A program made the translations under genes and the position numbers. Positions 7,594 to 14,449 of a DNA stretch of 34,054 nucleotides are shown here, one piece after another (the first letter of the stretch is position 1; every line of letters starts with the position of its first letter). Origin of the DNA: a virus; IMG/VR virus record IMGVR_UViG_3300042878_001390, positions 1 to 34,054 of that record, one strand, 5' to 3'. The notes under the pieces are model-generated. The model was given only the letters and a program-made list of their open reading frames with translations, was not told where the DNA came from and searched no databases.

Positions 7594-8190
7594 ATGGTAA
7601 AAGAAACTTTTACAAAAATCTACACTGATAATCTTTGGGCATCTGCTGAAAGTAAAAGTGGTTCAGGTTCAGAGTTAAGAAATACAGAGACTCTAAGACA
7701 AGAGTTATCAGTGCTTCTAAAGAAATATAAAATACAATCTATGTTAGACATTCCTTGTGGAGATTTTAATTGGATGAAGGAAGTAGATTTAAGTGAGATT
7801 GATTATGTAGGAGCTGATATAGTTGAACAACTAATAGAAAGCAATAATAATAAATACTCTGATAAGGCTTTTACAGTATTAAATTTAATTGAAGATGAGT
7901 TGCCTAGAGCAGACTTAATTTTTGTTAGAGATTGCCTAGGGCACTTAAGTAATGCAAATGTCTTAAAAGCTTTAGAAAACATTAAAAAAAGTGGTAGTAA
8001 GTATCTGTTAGTAACTAGTTTTACTAAGTGGGATCAGAATCCAGATATAGTAGATGGAGGTTGGAAATGTATTAATCTAATGATTGCACCTTTCTATCTG
8101 AATCCAATCTATTTAATAAATGAAGATTGTCAAGAAGGATACCCTAATTATAATGATAAGTGTATGTTATTATTTGATTTAACAAAATAA
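7594..8190 (+). CDS. Class I SAM-dependent methyltransferase
   Basis: 198 residues. Motif I is LDIPCGDFNWM (residues 51-61), the Gly-containing SAM loop, a variant of the usual GxGxG. The acidic end of strand 2 is D75 in YVGADIVEQL; the strand 4 region is ADLIFVRDCLGHLS (about 105-118); strand 5 is KYLLVTSF. This pattern belongs to a family I associate with phage and glycan-biosynthesis gene clusters, with a typical C-terminus (here YPNYNDKCMLLFDL). The likely acceptor is a sugar or small glycan rather than DNA, as no DNA-methyltransferase catalytic motif (DPPY or PC in context) is seen. Its start lies 1 nt after the glycosyltransferase stop, so the two are probably translated together and act on one product. 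Confidence 0.82.
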   Translation: MVKETFTKIYTDNLWASAESKSGSGSELRNTETLRQELSVLLKKYKIQSMLDIPCGDFNWMKEVDLSEIDYVGADIVEQLIESNNNKYSDKAFTVLNLIEDELPRADLIFVRDCLGHLSNANVLKALENIKKSGSKYLLVTSFTKWDQNPDIVDGGWKCINLMIAPFYLNPIYLINEDCQEGYPNYNDKCMLLFDLTK

Positions 8191-8201
8191 TATTTTAGAC
8201 C

Positions 8202-9956
8202 ATGTTAGAAATACAAAAAATAAGAAAAGACATTAATTGGTTATTAGAACAAATAAAATGTCTAATAAGAAAAAGTGATTTGGATAGTCCTTTGGCAGCT
8301 ACTGAGTGGTCTTTAAACCATTCTGTGGCAACAGGTAATCCATATATCTTAGGATGTTTTGTATGGTTTGAAGGTCATGTATATGAAAGTCTTATAGATG
8401 ATAATACTTATCCTCCTACTAATGACTGTTATTGGACAGACTTAGGAGAAGGACATTTATTGTTAGAAGAACAATCTAATTGGAATGCTACTACAGGTAG
8501 AGCTTTTATTAGAAACAAACCTGATTTATCTCAGTATGCTCTTGATGCTGATGTAGTTCATAAGACAGGTAATGAAACAATTGATGGTATTAAGACATTT
8601 CTAGAAGATGTAATAATAATTGGAGATTCAAAGTATATTGTTGTTAGTAGTGCTGATAATGAAACTGGAAGTGTTCTTTTAGCTACTGATGAAGATGGGT
8701 TACCTTACATTCAACTAGCAACTTCAGGAAGTGAAAACAGAGCAGTGTTTCGTATGGATAACATAAATTCAAGTTGTACATATCAACTACCTAATGATAA
8801 TGGAACTATTGCTTTAGATGAGAATTTAGTACACAAAACAGGAGATGAAATTATTGATGGCATTAAAACATTTATTAAAGATATAATAGTAAATAATATA
8901 TTTGTTGGAAGAGGAGAAGGAGATAGTATTACTAATACTGCTATTGGTTATAGAGTATTACTTCATAACACTACAGGAGTTGAAAATACAGCTATAGGAA
9001 GTCAAGCACTTAGAAATAACATTACAGGTATTAGAAATACAGCTGTTGGTGAAGGGTCTCTTAAACAAAATCTAGCTAATGAAAATACAGCCATAGGACA
9101 TGGTTCTTTACAAGTAAATACTACTGGGACTGAAAATACAGCAGTAGGAGCACTTGCACTTAATAGTAACATTATAGGTGAGGGTAATACAGCTGTTGGA
9201 CTAAAAGCACTTAAAGAAAATGTTGCATCAAATAACACAGCAGTAGGAAAAGGAGCTCTTAGTGAAAATAAAACAGGATATGACAATACTGCAATTGGAA
9301 AAGATGCTCTTAAAGAAATTATTGGTGGATTTGACAACACTGCTATTGGAACAGATGCCCTTAGAAAAAATACTACAGGTAGTTCAAATACAGCAGTTGG
9401 AAAGATGGCTATGGGAGATACTCTTATTGCAGGAAATAGTAATACAGCATTAGGTACTTCTGCCCTTGAAAGAGCTTATAATTCAACAGGTAATACTGGA
9501 GTTGGAATTTTTGCTCTTTATACTGTTAGAGGAAATTTTAATACTGCACTTGGATACAATGCTCTTAGTAAGATTGGTCTTGGAATTCAAAATGTAGCAG
9601 TTGGAGCTTCTGCATTTGCAAGTAATCAAAGTGGGGATAATAATATAGCTATTGGGTATAATGCACTTAACCAAGAAAATTTTGGTGATGATAATATTGG
9701 AATTGGTAGAGACTGTAGAATAATTGGACCAGGTGCCTCTAATTGCATAGTTATTGGGGCAGATGCTAGAGGATTAGGTTCTAATACAACTGTAATAGGA
9801 AATAACTTTACTACATTAACTGAACTTAGGGGAGATCTATCTTTGCCAGAAGTCAGAAATCTAAATTTTGTAGATGATGCTGCAGCAGCATTAGGAGGAG
9901 TTCCTGTTGATGCAATATACCATAATGCAGGGATACTGCGTATAAGATTAGTATAA
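8202..9956 (+). CDS. Trimeric fibre with YadA-like NTAIG repeats
   Basis: 584 residues. Residues 1-110 form an anchor with a short coiled-coil start (MLEIQKIRKDINWLLEQIK) and an aromatic domain. Two related segments, VHKTGNETIDGIKTF (about 123-137) and VHKTGDEIIDGIKTF (about 209-223), are a common phage fibre spacer. Residues 245-536 hold about 16 repeats of 16-18 residues beginning NTA(I/V)G, the left-handed parallel beta-roll of YadA-type trimeric adhesin heads. The last 35 residues (DDAAAALGGVPVDAIYHNAG then RIRLV) match a small fibre C-terminal domain common in phages. It should form a trimeric surface fibre that recognises the host or mucus. No S74 intramolecular chaperone domain is seen. 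It follows the methyltransferase after 11 nt. Confidence 0.85.
   Translation: MLEIQKIRKDINWLLEQIKCLIRKSDLDSPLAATEWSLNHSVATGNPYILGCFVWFEGHVYESLIDDNTYPPTNDCYWTDLGEGHLLLEEQSNWNATTGRAFIRNKPDLSQYALDADVVHKTGNETIDGIKTFLEDVIIIGDSKYIVVSSADNETGSVLLATDEDGLPYIQLATSGSENRAVFRMDNINSSCTYQLPNDNGTIALDENLVHKTGDEIIDGIKTFIKDIIVNNIFVGRGEGDSITNTAIGYRVLLHNTTGVENTAIGSQALRNNITGIRNTAVGEGSLKQNLANENTAIGHGSLQVNTTGTENTAVGALALNSNIIGEGNTAVGLKALKENVASNNTAVGKGALSENKTGYDNTAIGKDALKEIIGGFDNTAIGTDALRKNTTGSSNTAVGKMAMGDTLIAGNSNTALGTSALERAYNSTGNTGVGIFALYTVRGNFNTALGYNALSKIGLGIQNVAVGASAFASNQSGDNNIAIGYNALNQENFGDDNIGIGRDCRIIGPGASNCIVIGADARGLGSNTTVIGNNFTTLTELRGDLSLPEVRNLNFVDDAAAALGGVPVDAIYHNAGILRIRLV
8934..9810 (+). repeat. Tandem repeats encoding the YadA-like beta-roll
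   Basis: About 16 imperfect repeats of 48-54 bp. Each begins with a codon string for N-T-A-I/V-G and carries an A-L motif seven residues later. The repeats are diverged at DNA level, so the array is old or under selection at the protein level; the last two units (NIAIG, NIGIG) decay into a different beta pattern. Confidence 0.85.
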
Positions 9957-9974
9957 CTTTTAAAATCAAAAATC

Positions 9975-10112
9975 ATGGCAACTAAATCAAACTCAACAAC
10001 ATTTGAACCTAGACCTAAAGTGTCTAGACCAGGAGTACATGCTAAAAGCAAAACCTCTAAGTTAAAAACTTCAAAAAGTTATAAAAAACTTTATAAAGGA
10101 CAAGGAAAATAA
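9975..10112 (+). CDS. Small basic conserved phage protein (45 aa)
   Basis: 45 residues: begins MATKSNSTTFEPRPKVSRPG and ends YKKLYKGQGK. Highly basic (Lys/Arg about 30%) with no acidic residue except one Glu, and no hydrophobic core, so it is probably an unstructured nucleic-acid or membrane binding peptide. I recall near-identical short proteins (MA-K-x-S pattern, VHAKTKTSKLK) in many Bacteroidota phages next to fibre or holin genes, which supports a real gene; its function is unknown to me. The start has the AAAATC-ATG context that recurs at other genes here. It lies 18 nt after the fibre and ends just before a promoter box for the holin. Confidence 0.75.
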   Translation: MATKSNSTTFEPRPKVSRPGVHAKSKTSKLKTSKSYKKLYKGQGK

Positions 10113-10125
10113 CATAAATTTATAC

Positions 10126-10133
10126 TATTTTTG
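10126..10133 (+). promoter_or_regulatory. Bacteroidota-type -7 box upstream of the holin
   Basis: TATTTTTG fits TAnnTTTG and lies 14 nt before the holin ATG, giving a leader of about 12 nt. No -33 TTTG is seen at the usual distance, so strength is uncertain. Confidence 0.45.
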
Positions 10134-10147
10134 TAAAGACTTATATT

Positions 10148-10732
10148 ATGGAAAAGTCATTAAAGATTATATCAATATTAAAAATAAGCGTTATGGAATG
10201 GATAGGCCTATACACAAAGTATTTTATTAAGTTAGGAGTTAGCACTAAAGCTATGGCATCAAGCCCTGCAGGGATAGTTACAGGAACTACTATAGTAACT
10301 GTGTCTGTTTTAACTTCCATACAAAAAGCATTATTGTTATTGCTTATCTTTTTTATCTTAGACTTTATTACTGGTATATTAGCTTCTTGGAAAGTTAAAA
10401 GAGAAGAAGAAAAAACTAAACCTGAACTTAAAGAACAAGCTTTAATATCTTCAGAGAAACTTAAACTTTCAGCTGTAAAAGCTTTCACTTATGCAAGTGC
10501 TATATTAGGTGTTTGGGGTATAGAAAAAGTATTCTTCATTAAGACCTTTAAATTTGATAATGTAAGTACAGAAGGTTTAACTATAACTTTAATTTTTATT
10601 GGCTTTTGTTGTGCTATAGAATTTTATTCAATTGTTTTTGAGAACTTTAAGAAACTAGGTTTTGATATAGCTAAAAAATTTCTTCTTGTAGTTAAGAATA
10701 TAAAAAAGATTATCTTTGAAGTAGAAAAATAA
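10148..10732 (+). CDS. Phage holin (toxin secretion/phage lysis holin family type)
   Basis: 194 residues with three hydrophobic segments: about 58-81 (LLLLLIFFILDFITGILASW), 108-130 and 141-165. The D-x-x-T-G-x-x-A-x-W signature at the end of the first segment is diagnostic of the phage holin 4/Cph1 family, which forms lesions in the inner membrane to release the endolysin. A charged loop (KREEEKTKPELKEQ) follows the signature, and the C-terminus is basic. At 194 residues it is longer than the usual 130-150, the excess being an N-terminal amphipathic extension (1-50). No endolysin is adjacent, so it must be elsewhere. The start at 10148 sits 14 nt after a promoter box; an internal ATG at 10193 is a possible alternative. 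Confidence 0.82.
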   Translation: MEKSLKIISILKISVMEWIGLYTKYFIKLGVSTKAMASSPAGIVTGTTIVTVSVLTSIQKALLLLLIFFILDFITGILASWKVKREEEKTKPELKEQALISSEKLKLSAVKAFTYASAILGVWGIEKVFFIKTFKFDNVSTEGLTITLIFIGFCCAIEFYSIVFENFKKLGFDIAKKFLLVVKNIKKIIFEVEK

Positions 10733-10742
10733 AATAAATCCA

Positions 10743-10750
10743 TATCTTTG
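10743..10750 (+). promoter_or_regulatory. Bacteroidota-type -7 box abutting the nuclease start
   Basis: TATCTTTG matches TAnnTTTG exactly and ends only 4 nt before the ATG at 10755, so transcription from it would give an essentially leaderless mRNA. A second identical octamer lies at 10711-10718; its TTTG is 24 nt upstream of this box, slightly too far for a standard -33 element. Confidence 0.5.
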
Positions 10751-10754
10751 TGTT

Positions 10755-11456
10755 ATGGATTTAGAGACTAAATTAACAAAACCTTTTAGTAACTTGACTT
10801 TTGAAGAGAAAAAGCACAAGTACTTTGTTGAAGGAAAACCTATTAAGACTTCAGTCTCAGGTTTAATTTCAGAATTTTATGAGCACTTTAATGCTCAAGC
10901 AGTGGCCCCTTTCTCAGCTAGAAAGTTAGGAATAACCACAGAGGAAGTCCTAAAACAATGGGCTGACATAAATCAAGAATCTAGAGATAGAGGACATAGA
11001 GTACATAACTTTGGAGAACTCTATCAATTTAACAGAAGTCTAAAACCTTCTTGTCCTCAAGAGGAAGCTATTGTTGCCTTCTGGAAAAGTTTACCAGAGC
11101 ACATTATTCCAGTAGCTGCTGAACTCAGGATGTATCACTTCAAATATCTATTTGCAGGTACAGCAGACATCATTCTATTTGACACTAAGACACAAACATA
11201 CATAATTGCTGACTACAAGACCAACAAGGACTTGTTTAAGAATTTTAAAGGTAAAACTATGTTGGCCCCATTTAAGGCTTTATTAGATTGTCCTTTAAAT
11301 CATTATGTAGTTCAACTCTCTTACTACCAATTACTCTTAGAGCAAATAGGAGTAAAGGTTACTAAAAGAGTTATTATATGGTTAGGATTAGATGGTAAGT
11401 TTACTTGTATAGATACAGATGATGTAACAAGTATTTTAAAAACAACTTTAAATTAA
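10755..11456 (+). CDS. PD-(D/E)XK superfamily nuclease (Cas4/RecB-like)
   Basis: 233 residues. The catalytic order of RecB/Cas4-type nucleases is visible: H58-T... region replaced by RGHRVHNFGELYQF (helix with conserved H), then FAGTADIILFD (G-x-x-D, about 134-144), IADYKTNK (D-x-K, about 150-157) and VVQLSYYQLLLEQ (Q-x-x-x-Y, about 190-202). Crassvirales carry such a nuclease inside the structural gene block, where it is thought to act in DNA packaging or processing; that role is inferred. No Cys cluster of Cas4 (iron-sulfur) is present. The start follows a promoter box by 4 nt. The L7/L12-like gene begins 5 nt after its stop. Confidence 0.82.
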   Translation: MDLETKLTKPFSNLTFEEKKHKYFVEGKPIKTSVSGLISEFYEHFNAQAVAPFSARKLGITTEEVLKQWADINQESRDRGHRVHNFGELYQFNRSLKPSCPQEEAIVAFWKSLPEHIIPVAAELRMYHFKYLFAGTADIILFDTKTQTYIIADYKTNKDLFKNFKGKTMLAPFKALLDCPLNHYVVQLSYYQLLLEQIGVKVTKRVIIWLGLDGKFTCIDTDDVTSILKTTLN

Positions 11457-11461
11457 AAATT

Positions 11462-11809
11462 ATGAAAAGGTTTGAATTAAGAAATTTAAAAAAGGCTTTA
11501 GGAAAATCTTTCTCAGCTTTCTTTCCTACTCTACAAAAAGATCTAAATCAATTTTCTGGATTAGATCCTCAAAAAGATCTAGTACTTATTTCTATTTATC
11601 CTAATGGGTTAACTAGATCAGCACAAATTATTAGAACTATAACAGGATGGTCTATTAAGAAATCTACAAATTTTATTAAACAAGGGGCATTCCCTAAAGT
11701 TATTGAATATAATCTAAAGGCTTCTACTGCAGCTCTTGCAGAAACTCCTATCTCTGAAATGATAGTTAAAGCTGAAGAAGAAAAAGCTTGTGTAATAGAA
11801 ATAAGATAA
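11462..11809 (+). CDS. Small protein resembling the ribosomal protein L7/L12 C-terminal domain
   Basis: 115 residues. Residues 38-115 follow the pattern of the bL12 C-terminal domain: strand LVLISIYP, helix SAQIIRTITGWSIKKSTNFI with the T-G and K-K-(A/S) positions of the bL12 TGLGLKEAKDLV helix-turn, a short loop with P, a second helix with scattered Ala/Glu, and a final strand ACVIEIR matching AEVEVK. Residues 1-37 differ and replace the bL12 dimerisation domain and hinge. In bacteria this domain recruits translation factors; here its role is unknown and it may be a reused fold. The gene is conserved in position in the PD-(D/E)XK to ring-protein segment, tightly linked on both sides (5 and 1 nt). 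The similarity is by eye and could be convergent. Confidence 0.6.
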   Translation: MKRFELRNLKKALGKSFSAFFPTLQKDLNQFSGLDPQKDLVLISIYPNGLTRSAQIIRTITGWSIKKSTNFIKQGAFPKVIEYNLKASTAALAETPISEMIVKAEEEKACVIEIR

Positions 11810-11810
11810 A

Positions 11811-12494
11811 ATGAAGATAGCTGAAGTAATAGAAAGAATTCAATCTTTGTACTCTGTAGGAGTATCTAATGATGAGACAAGACTATCTGATAGACATGTT
11901 TATAATAAAGCATTGTCTGTTAGAATGCAACTTTTATCTCAACAACTAAAAAAGAAACAAAGAATGAGTGATTGGAATTATACAGTTCTTCCTTGTGTAG
12001 AATTAATAAAAGTTCCTAATCATGAATGTGCTTGTCTAGGAGATTTAGGTTGTGATATTTATAGAACTAAGTTTAAGATTCCAAGAGTAATGACAGACTC
12101 TAATAGACACTACATTGAATTTGTAATGTCTGTAGATAGTGGAATGAAGATTGAAGAAACTACAAGACAAGGTGTTCTTTATTCAAAAGGAAATAAGTAT
12201 ACAGGAATAAAACCTAAATATTTATTTGAAAATGGTTATCTATACTTTCCTTCAAATAAAAATCCAGGAGTAGTAAAGATTAAACTTCTTGCTGAAGATC
12301 CTTTAGAAGCTCATCATTATCCTTCTATTTGTGAAGAGTGTCCTGAGTGTATAGATTGTCTTCCAACTCCTGAACATTCTTTTGATATTGATGGAGACTT
12401 AATTGAACCTTTAATTGACATCTGTGTTCAAGAAATTATTGGTATCTTTGGGCAAAAGAAAGAAGTTCAAAAATCTGAAGGAAATAGTAAATAA
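11811..12494 (+). CDS. Conserved crAss-like tail/ring protein candidate with Cys motifs
   Basis: 227 residues, soluble. The N-terminal helix (MKIAEVIERIQSLYSVGVSN onward) with a long Lys/Gln-rich second helix, a beta-rich middle and a helical end resemble neck/ring and tail-stabilisation proteins of podovirus-like phages, and crAss-like phages have a gene of this type before the IHF-like gene. Cysteines occur as C-x-C and a spaced Cys near residues 71-79 (CACLGDLGC), and as CEECPECIDC near 176-185, enough for a zinc site. It overlaps the next start by one nucleotide (TAATG), which implies translational coupling. Ring assignment is from context; a tail-completion protein is possible. Confidence 0.62.
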   Translation: MKIAEVIERIQSLYSVGVSNDETRLSDRHVYNKALSVRMQLLSQQLKKKQRMSDWNYTVLPCVELIKVPNHECACLGDLGCDIYRTKFKIPRVMTDSNRHYIEFVMSVDSGMKIEETTRQGVLYSKGNKYTGIKPKYLFENGYLYFPSNKNPGVVKIKLLAEDPLEAHHYPSICEECPECIDCLPTPEHSFDIDGDLIEPLIDICVQEIIGIFGQKKEVQKSEGNSK

Positions 12495-12967
12495 TGCAGA
12501 GAACAAATCTAAACATAAGAAGTTCTTATAAAAGGTATTCCAAAGAGATGGAGAATCCTGTAGAACTAAATCCTTTTCTTCATATAGCTCATGGGTATAT
12601 GGAATTTCTAATAAAGAAAGTTGTTGAAGGAGAAGAAGTAACTATGCCAGCAAAACTAGGTACTCTATTTATTCAAGGAGTAAAAAAGAAGTTGACATTT
12701 AATAGAGATGGTGTACCATTACTTCCACCTAATTGGGGTGAGACTAAAAAGTTATGGGAGAGAAACCCTGATGCAAAGGCAACAAAGAAGATAGTTTACT
12801 GTCTTAATGAAGAAACAAATGGTGTAGTTTATAAGTTACACTGGTCTAAGAATAGAGTACCAATAGAGAACAAACTCTATTATAACTTTATTCTAACTAG
12901 AGATAATAAAAGGGCTATACATAAGCAAATAAAACAAGGTAAAGAATATATCATTAAATCAGAATAA
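12494..12967 (+). CDS. IHF/HU-like protein of crAss-like phages
   Basis: 157 residues. Residues about 25-110 carry the HU/IHF pattern: helices HIAHGYMEFLIKKVVEG, then E-x-V-x-M-P-x-x-L-G-T-L-F-I (the GFGTF-like strand) and a basic arm region (KKKLTFNRDG, KKLWERNPDA with the R-N-P element typical of the HU arm tip). An insertion around 70-80 and a longer C-terminus (110-157, basic) make it larger than the 90-residue bacterial proteins. Crassvirales genomes encode such subunits among the structural genes, and they may be virion components, binding DNA or serving as ring parts. The start overlaps the previous stop codon by one base. The neighbours are a ring candidate and a fibre cassette. Confidence 0.72.
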   Translation: MQRTNLNIRSSYKRYSKEMENPVELNPFLHIAHGYMEFLIKKVVEGEEVTMPAKLGTLFIQGVKKKLTFNRDGVPLLPPNWGETKKLWERNPDAKATKKIVYCLNEETNGVVYKLHWSKNRVPIENKLYYNFILTRDNKRAIHKQIKQGKEYIIKSE

Positions 12968-12969
12968 CA

Positions 12970-13872
12970 ATGGAAAAGCAAATCCTAGATAGAATTAAAA
13001 GAACAGAACAAAGTGCTGCAGATCTTTATGGAAAAGTAAGAACTTTGTCTATAAAGGTTTCTTCTACAATAGGAAAGTTAATAGGTAAAAATTATGTCTA
13101 TGTTTCTGCAAATGGCACACCAACACAAAATGCTATTGAACTTCAAACAGCTTATAATTTAGCCAAAACAATAACAGGTCTTTCTACTACCAACAGATTT
13201 AAAATTATTATGGGGACTGGAAAATATCAGTTTACAGGACAATTTTTAATAGACACACAATATATTGATTTTGTTTCTTTAACAGGAGATGCAGATGTAG
13301 AAATTATAAATGATATATATGTAACTGCAAATGATGTTTTTTTAAAAGGATTGAAAACAAGTTTACTTTTTAATATAGGTACAAATTTAAGTTTATTAGT
13401 TTGTGATACTTGTGTTGGTCTTGGTAATTGGTCTTTTGGATATAATGGTCCATATGTTAATTCAAGTACATTTAATAATTGTATAGGAGGTATGTTTGCT
13501 TTTACTTCAGGTTTTGGAGTATCTGGAAAATTTACTAATTGTATTGGTGGTGACTATTCTTTTTACTATAGAACATCAGGAGTGTTTACTAATTGTATAG
13601 GAGGAAATTATAGTTTTGGACGTAGTTTTGCATCAGGTACATTCAATAATTGCATAGCAGGTATTGATTCATTTGGTACATATAGTGTTGCATCAGGTAC
13701 ATTCAATAATTGTGTTGGTGGAATACGCTCTTTTGGTGGGGGTGGTGGTGATGGTATTTTAACTGGCAAACTATACTATTGTCGTTTAACATCAGGAACA
13801 TTCATAACAGTTTCTAATGGAGGAAGAACCTATTATTGTGTAGATGGAAATGGAAATACTAATAATCAATAA
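12970..13872 (+). CDS. Beta-helix tail fibre or spike with FNNCIGG repeats
   Basis: 300 residues. Residues 1-36 are a helical anchor (MEKQILDRIKRTEQSAADLY) that resembles those of the two later fibre genes. Residues 40-130 look like the lead-in of a parallel beta-helix, with VYVSANGTPTQNAIELQTAY as in phage pectate-lyase-like spikes. Residues about 160-265 hold five to six repeats of (F/K)-T/N-N-C-(I/V)-(G/A)-G-x-x-S-F, each about 20 residues; Cys and Phe would stack inside the helix. The C-terminus is Gly-rich and ends CVDGNGNTNNQ. It should bind a surface glycan or receptor; no catalytic residues are evident. It opens the fibre cassette, 2 nt from the IHF-like gene. Confidence 0.75.
   Translation: MEKQILDRIKRTEQSAADLYGKVRTLSIKVSSTIGKLIGKNYVYVSANGTPTQNAIELQTAYNLAKTITGLSTTNRFKIIMGTGKYQFTGQFLIDTQYIDFVSLTGDADVEIINDIYVTANDVFLKGLKTSLLFNIGTNLSLLVCDTCVGLGNWSFGYNGPYVNSSTFNNCIGGMFAFTSGFGVSGKFTNCIGGDYSFYYRTSGVFTNCIGGNYSFGRSFASGTFNNCIAGIDSFGTYSVASGTFNNCVGGIRSFGGGGGDGILTGKLYYCRLTSGTFITVSNGGRTYYCVDGNGNTNNQ
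13465..13740 (+). repeat. Tandem 57-60 bp repeats of the beta-helix
   Basis: Five or six units, two of which share an exact 25-bp stretch (13628-13652 and 13688-13712) at 60-bp spacing, meaning 20 codons. This near-identity next to more diverged units points to recent duplication or gene conversion within the fibre. Confidence 0.75.
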
Positions 13873-13874
13873 AC

Positions 13875-14168
13875 ATGAGAAATTTTAATAGCACAATAGA
13901 AAATGAGTGGAAAGAACAATTGGATCTTACAACTACTCAACTTGAAGTATTAAATACAGGTACAGATGATGAAAAAAAAGCAGTAATTGAAACTGTAAAT
14001 GTTATAGTTAATCTAGAGGATTTAAAAACAATTACTGCAATATACAATCAAAATAAACCCACAGAAGAAAGTTACGAATATATAGCTTGTAATTTAACTA
14101 CTGGAGAAGATACAAGGGGAATTATTAATTACAGAGTTAACGGAGAACACAAACAAATTAGATTCTAA
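13875..14168 (+). CDS. Small acidic companion protein of the beta-helix fibre
   Basis: 97 residues, soluble and acidic at the N-terminus, ending in a beta-rich stretch (YEYIACNLTTGEDTRGIINY and then VNGEHKQIRF). I do not recognise a family. It begins 2 nt after the fibre stop and ends 3 nt before another small gene, so it is translated with the fibre. Position and size fit a fibre assembly chaperone or a short fibre tip subunit, but this is inference. Codon use matches the neighbours except for two of the window's rare CpGs (14075, 14141). Confidence 0.65.
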   Translation: MRNFNSTIENEWKEQLDLTTTQLEVLNTGTDDEKKAVIETVNVIVNLEDLKTITAIYNQNKPTEESYEYIACNLTTGEDTRGIINYRVNGEHKQIRF

Positions 14169-14171
14169 ATT

Positions 14172-14447
14172 ATGTCAACAGAACTATTAAAATCAGCAAG
14201 TCTTGAAAAAAAGAAAGACTTTACTCTTCCTAAAGGAGGAACTATTATCAGTAAAGAAGTAAGATTAAGTGTAGAAGAAATTGAAAATGGCTTCTTACTT
14301 AGAAAATCTTATGACATCAAATGGACTAATAAAGAGTCTGATGATAATAACTATGAATACTTTACAAGAACTTGGTTCTCTAAAGATAATCCAATTCAAA
14401 TAACCATGCCTGATGAGACTAAATCATTGGCAGATAAATTAGACTAA
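14172..14447 (+). CDS. Small conserved protein in the fibre cassette
   Basis: 91 residues with beta-rich pattern: FTLPKGGTIISKEVRLSVEE, then ENGFLLRKSYDIKW and YEYFTRTWFSKDNPIQI, ending in a short helix. I recall similar short proteins (LPKGA-x-I-I-S then SVEEIENGF) in crAss-like and other Bacteroidota phages near fibre or ring genes, without known function. Tight coupling (3 nt before, 2 nt after) places it between two fibre genes. It may be an assembly factor or a minor virion component. Confidence 0.7.
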   Translation: MSTELLKSASLEKKKDFTLPKGGTIISKEVRLSVEEIENGFLLRKSYDIKWTNKESDDNNYEYFTRTWFSKDNPIQITMPDETKSLADKLD

Positions 14448-14449
14448 TC

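Noticed and set aside
6666-8190. DNA-modifying glycosyltransferase/methyltransferase pair
   Set aside because: The methyltransferase lacks DNA methylase motifs, and the position among fibre genes favours protein or glycan targets; kept only as an alternative.
8934-9810. CRISPR-like array because of evenly spaced repeats
   Set aside because: The repeats are in frame, diverged, encode NTAIG beta-roll units and have no constant direct repeat with unique spacers.
9002-10051. Minus-strand frames opposite the YadA-like fibre
   Set aside because: They mirror the repeat periodicity of the + strand gene and have no coding features of their own.
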